From assembly GCF_008801405.1 (NCBI RefSeq), contig NZ_VZPV01000001.1, forward strand, positions 2,418,001-2,482,000: a stretch of 64,000 bases of DNA. The letters are read 5' to 3'. Both the position numbers and the translations under genes were made by a program. The first letter of the stretch is position 1; each line of letters opens with the position of its first letter. The notes beneath the pieces were generated by a model. That model was not told the DNA's origin and did no database searches. It saw only the letters and a program-made list of their open reading frames with translations. The stretch is from Ralstonia insidiosa. GTDB taxonomy: Bacteria > Pseudomonadota > Gammaproteobacteria > Burkholderiales > Burkholderiaceae. Positions 25,399-34,300 of the stretch are shown in pieces.

Positions 25399-26403
25399 TC
25401 AGCGAGCCGCTTGTTGCGTGGTCGGTTGCGCGTTCGGATTCCAGGCGGAATCCGCCACCTTCACCGGACGCGGGATCAGCTTGAGCGCGTGGAACGTGTC
25501 GGCAATGCGTTGCTGATCCGCCAGGGCTTCCGCACTGACCGGCTGGATGCCGTAAACAATGCGCGAGACCGAACGGGTCACCACTGCTGGCTCCAGACCC
25601 AGTTGCGGACCGAGAATGATCGTCACGTCCTTCGGATTGGCAGCCGCCCACGTGTCGGTCTTCTTCAGCTCATCGAGCACGATGTTCAGCACATCGGGCC
25701 GCGCAGCCGCATAGCCCTTCGATGCCAGGAAGTACTGCGAGTTGTTGACGACGCCCGTACCGTCGGCCAGCACACGTGCGCCGAGTTGCTGTTCGGCAGC
25801 CGCAAAGAACGGGTCCCAGATCACCCAGGCATCAATGGCGCCGCGCTCGAAGGCGGCACGTGCATCGGCGGGGGTCAGGTAGACGGGCTGGATGTCGCTG
25901 TAAGGCACATTGGCCTTCTCCAGCAGCTTGACCAGCAGGTAGTGCACGTTCGAGCCCTTGTTGAAGGCAACGCGCTTGCCTTTCAGGTCGGCCACGGTCT
26001 TCAGCGGCGAATTCTTCGGCACGATGATGGCCTCGCCAGCCGGTGCGGGCGGCTGGTTGCCCACGTAGACGAGGTGCGCGCCAGCAGCCAGCGCGAAGAT
26101 CGGTGGCGCTTCGCCCGTGGTGCCGAAGTCGATAGCCCCCACGTTCAGGCCTTCGAGCAACTGCGGGCCAGCCGGAAACTCCGTCCACTTCACTTCAATG
26201 CCTTGCGACGCGAGGCGCTTTTCCAGCGTGCCGCGTGCCTTGAGCACGGTCAGCGTGCCGTATTTCTGATAGCCGATGCGGAGTTGCTTTGCAGCGGTTG
26301 GGGGCGGCGTATCGCTATTGGCAAACGCAGCCGGTGCACCCAACGTGGCGAGCAGCGTGGCGGCGATGGTCAGGGTCCTGCGCAGGGGCGAGTGGGCTTT
26401 CAT
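25399..26403 (-). CDS. ssuA: Aliphatic sulfonate-binding protein SsuA
   Basis: A 334-residue periplasmic binding protein with a Sec signal (MKAHSPLRRTLTIAATLLAT, cleavage near AFANSD). LRIGYQKYGTLTVLKARGTL, TEFPAGPQLLEGLNVGAIDF and TGEAPPIFALAAG are typical SsuA segments. It delivers sulfonates to SsuC-SsuB. Five bases separate it from the second ssuA paralogue. The 129-bp gap from ssuE (26404-26532) contains a hairpin GGTGCGC/GCGCACC (26506-26522) without a T tract, and may hold an internal promoter. Confidence 0.94.
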   Translation of the reverse strand: MKAHSPLRRTLTIAATLLATLGAPAAFANSDTPPPTAAKQLRIGYQKYGTLTVLKARGTLEKRLASQGIEVKWTEFPAGPQLLEGLNVGAIDFGTTGEAPPIFALAAGAHLVYVGNQPPAPAGEAIIVPKNSPLKTVADLKGKRVAFNKGSNVHYLLVKLLEKANVPYSDIQPVYLTPADARAAFERGAIDAWVIWDPFFAAAEQQLGARVLADGTGVVNNSQYFLASKGYAAARPDVLNIVLDELKKTDTWAAANPKDVTIILGPQLGLEPAVVTRSVSRIVYGIQPVSAEALADQQRIADTFHALKLIPRPVKVADSAWNPNAQPTTQQAAR

Positions 26404-26532
26404 GATTCAGTCGATCTGGGATGTAAGGGCGGCACGATCCGCGCGCAGGCGCTGCGCGGCATGACAACAACGAGAAAGCGTCGGGGACGCGTCGGCGATG
26501 CAAGCGGTGCGCTTAGCGCACCCGCTGTGGCA

Positions 26533-27156
26533 TCAAACCAGACATCGCATTCGTTCTGCGCCAGCAGTCTGGAACGTGGCACGTACCGCGCTGCGACTGG
26601 AGACGATCACCTGCGCGACGGCGGGGTGCCGGGCCAGCGCAAGCGCCTGGTGCACGCGCTCCACACCGTCATCGAGACGCTGTTGCAGCGATGGCTCCAC
26701 CGTGAGGCCATCGTCTTCCACCACGATCTGCGAATCGACCGCAAAGATGCCGGGCAGGATCGAGCGTGCCGCCAGTGCCGTCAGCACCGGGCGCAGCGCA
26801 TAGTCGATCGCCAGCGTGTGGGCGAGGCTGCCGCCAGTGGCAATCGGCAGCACGACCTTGTCGCGCAGCCCGCTCTGCGGCAGCAGATCGAGAAACGTTT
26901 TGAGCAGGCCGCTGTAAGCCGCCTTGTAGACCGGCGTGGCCAGAATCACCACCCCAGCCGCTTCCACCCGCGCCACCGCATTGGCGATGGCGGGGTCGGA
27001 CACCTGCGCGCCCAGCAGCGCATCAGCTGGCAGGCTGCGCAGGTCTAGGTGGTCCGCTGTCTCACCGGCACGTTCAAGCTGCGCACGTACATGGCCCAGC
27101 AGGCGCGCGGACTTCGATTGCGCCGAAGGGCTGCCGGAGATGGTCAGGATGCTCAT
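26533..27156 (-). CDS. ssuE: NADPH-dependent FMN reductase
   Basis: A 207-residue flavodoxin-fold reductase. ISGSPSAQSKSARLL (residues 6-20) binds the FMN phosphate, and ILATPVYKAAYSGLLKTFLD is the conserved second motif. It supplies FMNH2 to SsuD for desulfonation. The gene lies 30 bp after sbp and before the two ssuA genes; here the reductase precedes the binding protein as in the Pseudomonas order. The C-terminal tail past residue 185 is a little longer than in E. coli SsuE. Confidence 0.93.
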   Translation of the reverse strand: MSILTISGSPSAQSKSARLLGHVRAQLERAGETADHLDLRSLPADALLGAQVSDPAIANAVARVEAAGVVILATPVYKAAYSGLLKTFLDLLPQSGLRDKVVLPIATGGSLAHTLAIDYALRPVLTALAARSILPGIFAVDSQIVVEDDGLTVEPSLQQRLDDGVERVHQALALARHPAVAQVIVSSRSAVRATFQTAGAERMRCLV

Positions 27157-27186
27157 GATGCGGACACACCTGTTGGTTGCTTGGGC

Positions 27187-28194
27187 TTACTTGCCCGGTT
27201 GATAGAGCTGATCAAACTGGCCGCCATCGGCAAAGTGCGTTTTCTGCGCCTTCTGCCAGCCGCCGAACGTGTCGTCGATGGTCACCAGCTTCACCTTCGG
27301 GAATTCGCTCTCGTGCTTCTTGGCCACGGCCGGATCGGTCGGGCGATAGAAATTCTTCGCGCCAATCTCTTGCCCTTGCGGCGTGTACAGGAACTTGAGG
27401 TACGCCTCCGCAGCCTTGCGCGTGCCCTTTTTGTCGGCCACCTTGTCCACCACCGCCACCGGCGGCTCAGCCAGGATGGAGATCGACGGCACCACCACGT
27501 CAAACTTGTCCTTGCCTTCCACGCGCGCGGCCAGCAGCGCCTCGTCTTCCCACGCGATCAGCACGTCGCCGATACCGCGCTCGGTAAAGGTGGTGGTCGC
27601 ACCGCGTGCGCCCGAATCGAGCACCGGCACGTTCTTGTAGAGCTTCTGCACGAAATCCTTGGCCGTGGCGTCCGAGCCGCCCGGCTGCTTGAGCGCATAG
27701 GCCCAGGCGGCCAGATAGTTCCAGCGTGCACCGCCCGAGGTCTTCGGGTTGGGCGTGATCACGGCAATGCCCGGCTTGACCAGATCGTTCCAGTCCTTGA
27801 TGCCCTTCGGGTTGCCCTTGCGCACCAGGAACACGATGGTGGACGTGTACGGCGAGGCGTTGTTCGGCAGGCGCTTCTGCCAATCCTTGGCCGTCAGGCC
27901 CTTCTCCGCAATGGCGTCGATGTCGTAGCCGAGGGCCAGCGTCACCACGTCGGCTTCCAGCCCGTCGATGACCGAGCGGGCCTGCTTGCCCGAACCGCCG
28001 TGCGAGGCACGCAGGGTGATGTCCTCACCCGTTTCGGCCTTCCACTTCTTGGCGAATTCGGTGTTGATCTCTTTGTACAGTTCGCGCGTTGGGTCATACG
28101 ACACGTTCAGCAGCGTCGTTGCCGCGTGCGCACCGACGGATCCCCCCGCCACAATGGCAGCCGCGATGGCGTTGAAGACAAACTTGCGAATCAT
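27187..28194 (-). CDS. sbp: Sulfate-binding periplasmic protein
   Basis: A 335-residue sulfate/thiosulfate-binding protein with a signal peptide (MIRKFVFNAIAAAIVAGGS, cleavage after AHA). LLNVSYDPTRELYKEINTEF, LRASHGGSGKQARSVIDGL and GGARWNYLAAWAYA are diagnostic of Sbp/CysP, and HGGSGKQ supplies ligand-binding residues. It presents sulfate to CysTWA, whose genes lie 8 kb away on the same strand. First gene of the sulfur island; a candidate shared motif lies upstream at 28256-28273. Confidence 0.96.
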   Translation of the reverse strand: MIRKFVFNAIAAAIVAGGSVGAHAATTLLNVSYDPTRELYKEINTEFAKKWKAETGEDITLRASHGGSGKQARSVIDGLEADVVTLALGYDIDAIAEKGLTAKDWQKRLPNNASPYTSTIVFLVRKGNPKGIKDWNDLVKPGIAVITPNPKTSGGARWNYLAAWAYALKQPGGSDATAKDFVQKLYKNVPVLDSGARGATTTFTERGIGDVLIAWEDEALLAARVEGKDKFDVVVPSISILAEPPVAVVDKVADKKGTRKAAEAYLKFLYTPQGQEIGAKNFYRPTDPAVAKKHESEFPKVKLVTIDDTFGGWQKAQKTHFADGGQFDQLYQPGK

Positions 28195-28255
28195 CTTGCT
28201 GGCTCCGTTTCTTACGTCTTATGGATTTGGATAGAAGCAAGACTACCGAGCGGGC

Positions 28256-28273
28256 CTTGTACGGGGAACGAAT
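28256..28273 (-). promoter_or_regulatory. Candidate CysB-type site upstream of sbp
   Basis: On the minus strand ATTCGTTCCCCGTACAAG, about 65-80 bp upstream of sbp, resembles the motif upstream of cysT at 19454-19471 (12 of 18 positions). It lies in the 138-bp gap between sbp and the terminator of the metal-efflux operon. Confidence 0.3.
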
Positions 28274-28332
28274 GGTTTCAGGGATTGTTCATCGTTTTTT
28301 GCATAAGAGAGACCGGCACGATGCCTCTCCAG

Positions 28333-28370
28333 AAAAAAACACCCTGCGAGGGTCGCCCGCTCGCAGGGTG
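28333..28370 (-). terminator. Rho-independent terminator of the metal-efflux operon
   Basis: CACCCTGCGAG (28340-28350) pairs with CTCGCAGGGTG (28360-28370) around a 9-base loop. The seven A at 28333-28339 give a T7 tract on the minus strand, 33 bp after the stop codon of the outer-membrane factor gene. Confidence 0.9.
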
Positions 28371-28402
28371 AGGATCGTGCGCTTCTCTCTTGATAGCGTG
28401 GC

Positions 28403-29881
28403 TTAGCTGCTGCCTGCGACTTGCTCGTCACGCGCCCACCAGCCACCGCCCAGCGCCTGCAACAGTGCTACCGAGTCGACAAACCGGTCCGCGCGGGCTT
28501 GCGCCACGCTCACCAGGGCCTGCTGATATGCCTGCTCCGCCTGCAATACGGCGGGCGAGCCGACCATGCCGGCTGCCAGTTGGCGCTGCGCCATGCTCAG
28601 GCTTTTGCGTGCTGCCAACTCGGCCTTATGTGCACTTTGCAGGGAGCGGGCATCGGCCTGGATGGCATGCAGCGTATCCGCCACGTTCTGGAACGCCGTC
28701 AGTACGGTGCTGCGGTATTGCGCGGCTGCCTGGTCATACCGGGCCTCTGCCGCACGTTGTTGGTGCATCAGGCTGCCGCCATGGAAAATCGGCACCGCCA
28801 AGCCAGCCGAGAGGTTCCACAAGCCCGTACCGCTGGAGAACAGCATGCGCAGCAACTCCTCCGAGCTGCCGACGTTGCCAGTCAAGGTCACGCTGGGCAG
28901 GCGTGCTGCAATCGCCACGCCAATGTCCGCGCTGGCCGCGTGCAGTTGCGCCTGTGCCGCCCGAATGTCGGGCCGCTGCTCAACCAGTTGCGACGGCAGA
29001 CTCAGCGGCAGTTCAGCCGGCAGATGCAATGCATCCAACTCGAAGCGCTGCGTGATCTCGTCGCTGGGGTAACGGCCGGCCAACACGGTGATGAGGTTGC
29101 GCTGCTGGGCCAGTTGCTTCTCAAGTGGGGGCAAGCTGGCCTCCATCTGCGCAAGCGCGGCTTCCTGCGCGGCCACATCGGCGCCGCCCAGCAGCCCTGC
29201 GCGCTGTTGCTTGCGGGTGGCTTCCAGCAACTGGTTGGCGACCTTCACGGCCTCCTGTGTCGCCTTGACCTGCGCGCGCAGCGCTGCCTCCTGGATGGCT
29301 GCGTTGACCACGCTGGAAGTCAGCGTCAGATAAGCGGCCTCATACTCGAAGCGCACCGCCTCCGTCTGGGCTGCGGTCGACTCCACCTGCCGCCGGACCC
29401 CGCCGAACACGTCGGGCATGTAGGACACCACCAGCTGCGACGTATGTAGCGAATAGAGATCCGCGTTGGACTTGAGCGGGCTGGCGATCGCCTTGGCATT
29501 CCGTGTGCGTGACGAGTTGTGCGAACCATCCAGCGTCGGGAAGAAGTCGGCCCGCTGTGCTGCCAGGTTTTCCTGAGCAGCGCGCAGGGCCGCCTTGGCC
29601 GATTGCAGGTCGGGATTCGCCTTGAGCGCCTCCTCCACCAGCGTGTTCAACGCGTCGGAGCCAAACAGCGTCCACCACTTTGCCGAAACGGCCTGCCCTT
29701 GGTTCAGGCGTTGGGACTGTCCGTCTTGCGTCGGCGTTGCTACGGTGGTCGTCAGCTGATTGGCCGTGTATCCGGACACATCCGGAGCCGCCGGGCGCTT
29801 GAAGTCCGGCCCCACGGCACAGCCCGCGGCAGTCACCAACAGCACGACGCTGGCGGCAATACGTGTCATGCGGTTCATCAC
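28403..29881 (-). CDS. RND efflux outer-membrane factor, NodT/CzcC type
   Basis: A 492-residue outer-membrane channel of the TolC superfamily. The lipobox LVTAAGC (Cys about residue 21) is followed by AVGPDFKRP, typical of NodT-family lipoproteins. Two related halves of long helices are visible, with RADFFPTLDGSH in the first and EQRPDIRAAQAQLHAASADIG in the second. It connects the RND pump to the outside. The start overlaps the stop codon of the pump gene by four bases, so it closes a B-A-C operon ending at the terminator 28333-28370. Confidence 0.92.
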   Translation of the reverse strand: MMNRMTRIAASVVLLVTAAGCAVGPDFKRPAAPDVSGYTANQLTTTVATPTQDGQSQRLNQGQAVSAKWWTLFGSDALNTLVEEALKANPDLQSAKAALRAAQENLAAQRADFFPTLDGSHNSSRTRNAKAIASPLKSNADLYSLHTSQLVVSYMPDVFGGVRRQVESTAAQTEAVRFEYEAAYLTLTSSVVNAAIQEAALRAQVKATQEAVKVANQLLEATRKQQRAGLLGGADVAAQEAALAQMEASLPPLEKQLAQQRNLITVLAGRYPSDEITQRFELDALHLPAELPLSLPSQLVEQRPDIRAAQAQLHAASADIGVAIAARLPSVTLTGNVGSSEELLRMLFSSGTGLWNLSAGLAVPIFHGGSLMHQQRAAEARYDQAAAQYRSTVLTAFQNVADTLHAIQADARSLQSAHKAELAARKSLSMAQRQLAAGMVGSPAVLQAEQAYQQALVSVAQARADRFVDSVALLQALGGGWWARDEQVAGSS

Positions 29882-32800
29882 GACTCCCCTTCCGTTGCAA
29901 CATAGGCGACCGGGCCTTCCGGACGCTTGCGTCGGGCCGCTCGTTCTTCAATCAGGTAATACAGCGCGGGCAGCAGCACCAGCGTGAGTACAGTTGCACT
30001 CGTCAGACCACCCACCACCACAGTGGCCAGCGGCCGCTGCACATCGCTGCCAAGACCATGTGCCAGCGCTGCAGGAATCAAACCCAGCGCAGCCACGGTG
30101 GCCGTCATCAGCACCGGGCGCATGCGCTCGCGCGCCCCGCCCACCACGGCTTCCTTCAAGCTCAGGCCGGGCTGTTTGCGCCAGCGGTTCAGGTTCGAGA
30201 CCATGATGATGGCGTTGAGCACTGCCACCCCAAACAGCGCGATAAAGCCCACGGCAGACGACACGTTCAATGTCATGCCGCGCAGGTGCAGCGCCACCAG
30301 CCCACCCAGCGTGGCCAACGGCACCGCGCAGAGGATCAACGCCGGCTGGCGCAGGTTCTTGAACTCGGCAAACAGCAGCACGAACATCAGCGCCAGCACC
30401 ATCGGCAGAATCAGCGCCAGGCGGGCTTGCGCACGCTGCTGGTTCTCAAACTGGCCGCCCCACGCAATCTGGTTACGCGTGTGGTCGTACTGGATCTCTT
30501 GGTCGATGCGCTGTTTGGCTTCGTCCAGGAACGAAGCGAGATCGCGCCCGCGCAAGTTCAGCCGTACGGTCAGGTGACGCTTGTTCATTTCTCGCGTGAT
30601 CGTCGTTTCGCCCTCGGCAAAGCCCACCTTGGCGATCTGCGCCAGGGCAATGTGCGCACCGTTGGCGGTGGTCAGCGTCAGGTTGCCGATGGCCTCGGGG
30701 TTGTTGCGCGAGGTACCGACAAAGCGCGCGGCTACGTCGTAGCTGCGGTCCTCCACAAACACCTTCGTGACCGGGCTGCCGCCGATGCCGGTCTGGATGA
30801 GGTCCATCACATCGGCAATGTTGATGCCCAGGCGGGCCGCTGCTGCGCGGTCCACATCGATGCGCACCTGCGGCAACGGCGGCTCCTGATCGATGATCAC
30901 ATCCTGCGCGCCGGGCACGGTCTTGAGCAGTTGCTCGATCGACGTGGTCAGCTGCCGGGTCTGCGCAAAGTCATTGCCGTACACCTTGACCACCAGATCG
31001 CTATGCGCACCCGCCAGCTTGTCGAGCACGCCATCGATCATCGGCTGCGAAAAGCCCACCTGAATGCCGGGCAACTGTTGGAAGCGCTCGGCCATTTTGG
31101 CGATCAACTCCTGCTTGTCTCGACCGGTCTTCCATTCGCTGTACGGGTGCAGCGTCACCGCGCTTTCAATGTGCGATGGGGAGAACGGGTCCGTCCCCTC
31201 ATCATTGCGGCCGACCTGCGTGACGATGTGCTCGACCTCCGGAAACTCCCGTGCGGCCTCGCGCAGCTTGCCGGCCATCTCCGATGCCTTGTCAAGCGAA
31301 ATGCCGGGCGGCAGCGTCACCTGCAGCCAGATCGAGCCCTCATCCAGATAGGGCAGGAAATCCCGCCCGATGGACGCGCCCAGGATCACCACCCCCGCCA
31401 GCGTGGCCACCGCCAGGCCGATCATGGCGCGCGACTTGCCGACCACCCGGTTGAGCAAACCCTCATAACGCGGCGTCAGCCACTGCAGCACCGGGTTGTG
31501 GAACACTTTGGCCGGTTTGCGGTAAGCCCAGTACGCCAGACCGGGCACCAGCAACAGCGCCACCAGCAACGCGCCAAGCAACGCAAACCCCACTGCAAAC
31601 GCCATCGGCGAGAACAGCTTGTACTCAATGCGCTGGAAGGCAAACAGCGGCAGGTAGGCCACGATGATGACCACCATGCCAAAGAAGATCGGTCGCGTGA
31701 CCTGACGCGCGGCAGCCATGATGTCGGCGCCGTCCAGTTCGCGCCCTTCCTCTTCTTCTCGCTTGCGCAGGATGTTTTCCATCATCACGATCGCACCGTC
31801 GACGATGATGCCGAAATCGATTGCGCCCAGCGACAGCAGGTTGGCCGGAATCTTGAAGTGGTGCATCAGGATGAACGCCGCCAGCAGCGAGAACGGAATC
31901 GTCACCGCCACGATCAGCGCCGCGCGCGGGCTGCCCAGGAACAGCAGCAACACCAGCGACACCAGCACCATGCCCTCGATCAGGGTCTTGCCGACGGTGT
32001 GGACAGTGGCATCCACCAGCTTGCTGCGGTCGATATACGCCACTACCTTCACGTCCTTCGGCAGGATGTGCTCGTTGAGGTCGCGCACGGCCTCGTGCAC
32101 CCCTTTCATGACGACAGACGGGTTCTGGCCACGCAGCAGCAACGTGATGCCCTGGATGGTGTCGGGATTGCCGTCTCGCCCCAGGATGCCGTTGCGCTCG
32201 TGGTTGCCCAGCACCACCTGGCCGATGTCCTTGATCAGCACCGGCACGCCGCCCTTCTGGCTCACGACAACGTTGCCGAGGTCTTCCAGGTTGCGGATCA
32301 AGCCGACGCCGCGCACCACCAGGCCCTGCTCCCCGCGTTGCATGATGCTGCCGCCCGCGTTGGCGTTGTTGGCCTGGATGGCCTGCGAAATCTGGCTCAG
32401 AGACACGCTGTACTTGGTCATCTTGGCTGGAGCGAATTCGAGCATGAACTGCGTGGTCAGACCGCCAAAGTTGGCGACATCCACCACGCCGGCTACCTGC
32501 TTCAGGCGCGGGATGACCTTCCAGAACTGCAGCTCCGATAGCTCACGCAGATCGCGCGTCTTGGATTCGAGCGTGTAGCGGTAGATCTCGCCAATGGGCG
32601 AAGTCAACGGGTCCATGCCCGGTTTGGCGCCATAGGGCAAGTCGACGCCGTTGATGCTCTCCTGCAGGCGCTGGCGTGACCAGTAGTCTTCCGCGCCGTC
32701 CTGAAACACCACGGTGATCAGCGACAGCCCGAACGTGCTCTTGGAGCGCATCACGTGCATGCCGGGCGTACCCATGATGGCGCGCTCCAGCGGAATGGTG

Positions 32801-32994
32801 ATCTGCTGCTCGACCTCTTCCGCCGCCAAGCCATTGACCTGCGTTACGACCTGCGAGCTGGTGTCGGCAATATCGGGATAGGCTTCAAGCGGCAGCTGCT
32901 TCCATGAATACCAGCCGTACAGCGCGGCCATCAGGAAGACCAGCACGACAATGCCGCGCCGGTTGAAGCATAGGGTGACCAGACGTTCAATCAT
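29878..32994 (-). CDS. Heavy-metal RND transporter, CzcA family
   Basis: A 1038-residue inner-membrane proton/metal antiporter. Twelve helices and two large periplasmic loops give the RND layout. TM4 carries DFGIIVDGAIVMMEN, so Asp393, Asp399 and Glu406 match the HME1 (Zn/Co/Cd or Ni) pattern; CusA-type copper/silver pumps lack the first acidic residue. Metal choice beyond that is not decidable. The gene overlaps its adaptor by 8 bp and its outer-membrane factor by 4 bp. Regulation is probably by the divergent two-component system. Confidence 0.93.
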   Translation of the reverse strand: MIERLVTLCFNRRGIVVLVFLMAALYGWYSWKQLPLEAYPDIADTSSQVVTQVNGLAAEEVEQQITIPLERAIMGTPGMHVMRSKSTFGLSLITVVFQDGAEDYWSRQRLQESINGVDLPYGAKPGMDPLTSPIGEIYRYTLESKTRDLRELSELQFWKVIPRLKQVAGVVDVANFGGLTTQFMLEFAPAKMTKYSVSLSQISQAIQANNANAGGSIMQRGEQGLVVRGVGLIRNLEDLGNVVVSQKGGVPVLIKDIGQVVLGNHERNGILGRDGNPDTIQGITLLLRGQNPSVVMKGVHEAVRDLNEHILPKDVKVVAYIDRSKLVDATVHTVGKTLIEGMVLVSLVLLLFLGSPRAALIVAVTIPFSLLAAFILMHHFKIPANLLSLGAIDFGIIVDGAIVMMENILRKREEEEGRELDGADIMAAARQVTRPIFFGMVVIIVAYLPLFAFQRIEYKLFSPMAFAVGFALLGALLVALLLVPGLAYWAYRKPAKVFHNPVLQWLTPRYEGLLNRVVGKSRAMIGLAVATLAGVVILGASIGRDFLPYLDEGSIWLQVTLPPGISLDKASEMAGKLREAAREFPEVEHIVTQVGRNDEGTDPFSPSHIESAVTLHPYSEWKTGRDKQELIAKMAERFQQLPGIQVGFSQPMIDGVLDKLAGAHSDLVVKVYGNDFAQTRQLTTSIEQLLKTVPGAQDVIIDQEPPLPQVRIDVDRAAAARLGINIADVMDLIQTGIGGSPVTKVFVEDRSYDVAARFVGTSRNNPEAIGNLTLTTANGAHIALAQIAKVGFAEGETTITREMNKRHLTVRLNLRGRDLASFLDEAKQRIDQEIQYDHTRNQIAWGGQFENQQRAQARLALILPMVLALMFVLLFAEFKNLRQPALILCAVPLATLGGLVALHLRGMTLNVSSAVGFIALFGVAVLNAIIMVSNLNRWRKQPGLSLKEAVVGGARERMRPVLMTATVAALGLIPAALAHGLGSDVQRPLATVVVGGLTSATVLTLVLLPALYYLIEERAARRKRPEGPVAYVATEGES

Positions 32995-34132
32995 TGAGCA
33001 GCACCCCGTCCTTGGTCACCACGCGCTCACCGGCCTTCAGGCCCGAGAGGATCTCGATCTTGTCGCCAACCTGCGCACCCGTCTTGACCACGCGCGCCTG
33101 GAACTGCCACGGCGCCACCTCGACAAACGTGCGCGTGTTGAAGCCCGACTGCACCAGCGCCGACATCGGCACGATCACGCCCGTGTGCGGCTGGCCCTGC
33201 AGCGTGGCCTGCGCGAACATGCCGGGCTTCAGGCGACCGTCCTTGTTGTCGAACACCATGCGCACCTTGACCGTGCGTGTATCCGCGTCGAGCATTTCGC
33301 CCACGTAGCGCACCTTGGCGGCCAGCGGTTCGGCATAGGCATCGAGCTTCACGGCAGCCGCTTGGCCAACGTAGACCTTGGACAGATCCTTCTCCTGCAC
33401 ATTGGCCGTGACGAACACGCGGGACAGATCCGCCACCGTCATCACCGACGCATTGCTGTCGTTCCAGTACCCGCCGGTGGCGCCATTGAGGTCGACAACG
33501 CGGCCCGAGATGGGCGAGCGCACCGACAGGATGTGCCCGCCGGACACTTTGGCCCCACCCTTGGCACCGAGCTGTGCCAGCTTGTTGTTGGCGCGCTCGG
33601 CCTCGCTCACGGCTTGCGCGTAGTCGTTCTGGGCCTGCTCAAGATCGCGCCGGGGTGTGATCTCGGATTTGTCCAGCTCGTGCAGGCGGTCCAGATTCTT
33701 CTTGGCCAGCACCAGCGCCGCTTGCGCCTTGGCCGCGGTGCTGGTCGCCTCGGCCAAGTCGGCAGAATCGAGCGTGAACAGCACGTCGCCAGCCTTGACT
33801 TCATCGCCCAGCTGCTTGTTCAGACTCACGATGCGGCCCGACAGCGGCGGCAATACCTTGACGAGCTTGCCCGGGTCGGCCTCCACCGAGGCCGGCAGTA
33901 CAAACGCCGCAGAAACGGCATCTTCCGACGCGGCCGTCACCACCAGCGAGCGGCGCAGCGGAGAGGCATCCGGAACCACGATGCGGTCATCTTTATGCTG
34001 AAGGGCGACCACCGCCTGAGCGCTGGGCTCCTTGGCGTGCAGGGACAGCGCGCCCCACAGGAAAACGCCCGCCACGGCTAACGTGATGGCGCTATAGAAA
34101 AGTCGTTTGGAAGAAGTCGAGGAGGCTTGCAT
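32987..34132 (-). CDS. RND efflux periplasmic adaptor, CzcB family
   Basis: A 381-residue membrane-fusion protein. An N-terminal membrane anchor (about residues 10-32) is followed by a lipoyl-like half (GRIVSLNKQLGDEVKAGDVL, about 100-120), a coiled-coil hairpin (about 120-195) and beta-barrel and membrane-proximal domains (about 200-380). It links the CzcA-type pump to the outer-membrane factor. First gene of the operon, transcribed away from the response-regulator gene. The usual metal-binding His-rich N-terminus of CzcB is not seen. Confidence 0.9.
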   Translation of the reverse strand: MQASSTSSKRLFYSAITLAVAGVFLWGALSLHAKEPSAQAVVALQHKDDRIVVPDASPLRRSLVVTAASEDAVSAAFVLPASVEADPGKLVKVLPPLSGRIVSLNKQLGDEVKAGDVLFTLDSADLAEATSTAAKAQAALVLAKKNLDRLHELDKSEITPRRDLEQAQNDYAQAVSEAERANNKLAQLGAKGGAKVSGGHILSVRSPISGRVVDLNGATGGYWNDSNASVMTVADLSRVFVTANVQEKDLSKVYVGQAAAVKLDAYAEPLAAKVRYVGEMLDADTRTVKVRMVFDNKDGRLKPGMFAQATLQGQPHTGVIVPMSALVQSGFNTRTFVEVAPWQFQARVVKTGAQVGDKIEILSGLKAGERVVTKDGVLLND

Positions 34133-34209
34133 GGCGTGCTCCGATACATGCGTGTTGATGTTCTGCGCATCCGCTCCATGAGGACGCGGTCGCCATGCTA
34201 CGCAACGAT

Positions 34210-34239
34210 GTTGCAGTGCAACCTGAATTCTTCTTCAGG
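34210..34239. promoter_or_regulatory. Operator candidates between the pump operon and its two-component system
   Basis: Two palindromes touch in the divergent region. GTTGCA-G-TGCAAC (34210-34222) is a perfect 13-bp palindrome. CCTGAA-N6-TTCAGG (34222-34239) is a perfect 6+6 inverted repeat. OmpR-type metal regulators (CzcR, CopR, IrlR) bind paired half-sites of this size, so one or both may be its box. The gap 34133-34300 shows nothing else. Confidence 0.45.
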
Positions 34240-34300
34240 AACATCAGACGGTCGCATTGCTAGAATCCCGCCGTCCTGCCGCCCTCATGCGCGCTACCCG

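Noticed and set aside
29863..32541. 892-codon plus-strand frame antisense to the CzcA-type pump
   Set aside because: It is rich in His, Arg and Gln without domains and mirrors a gene with clear RND motifs; high-GC coding DNA often leaves such open antisense frames.
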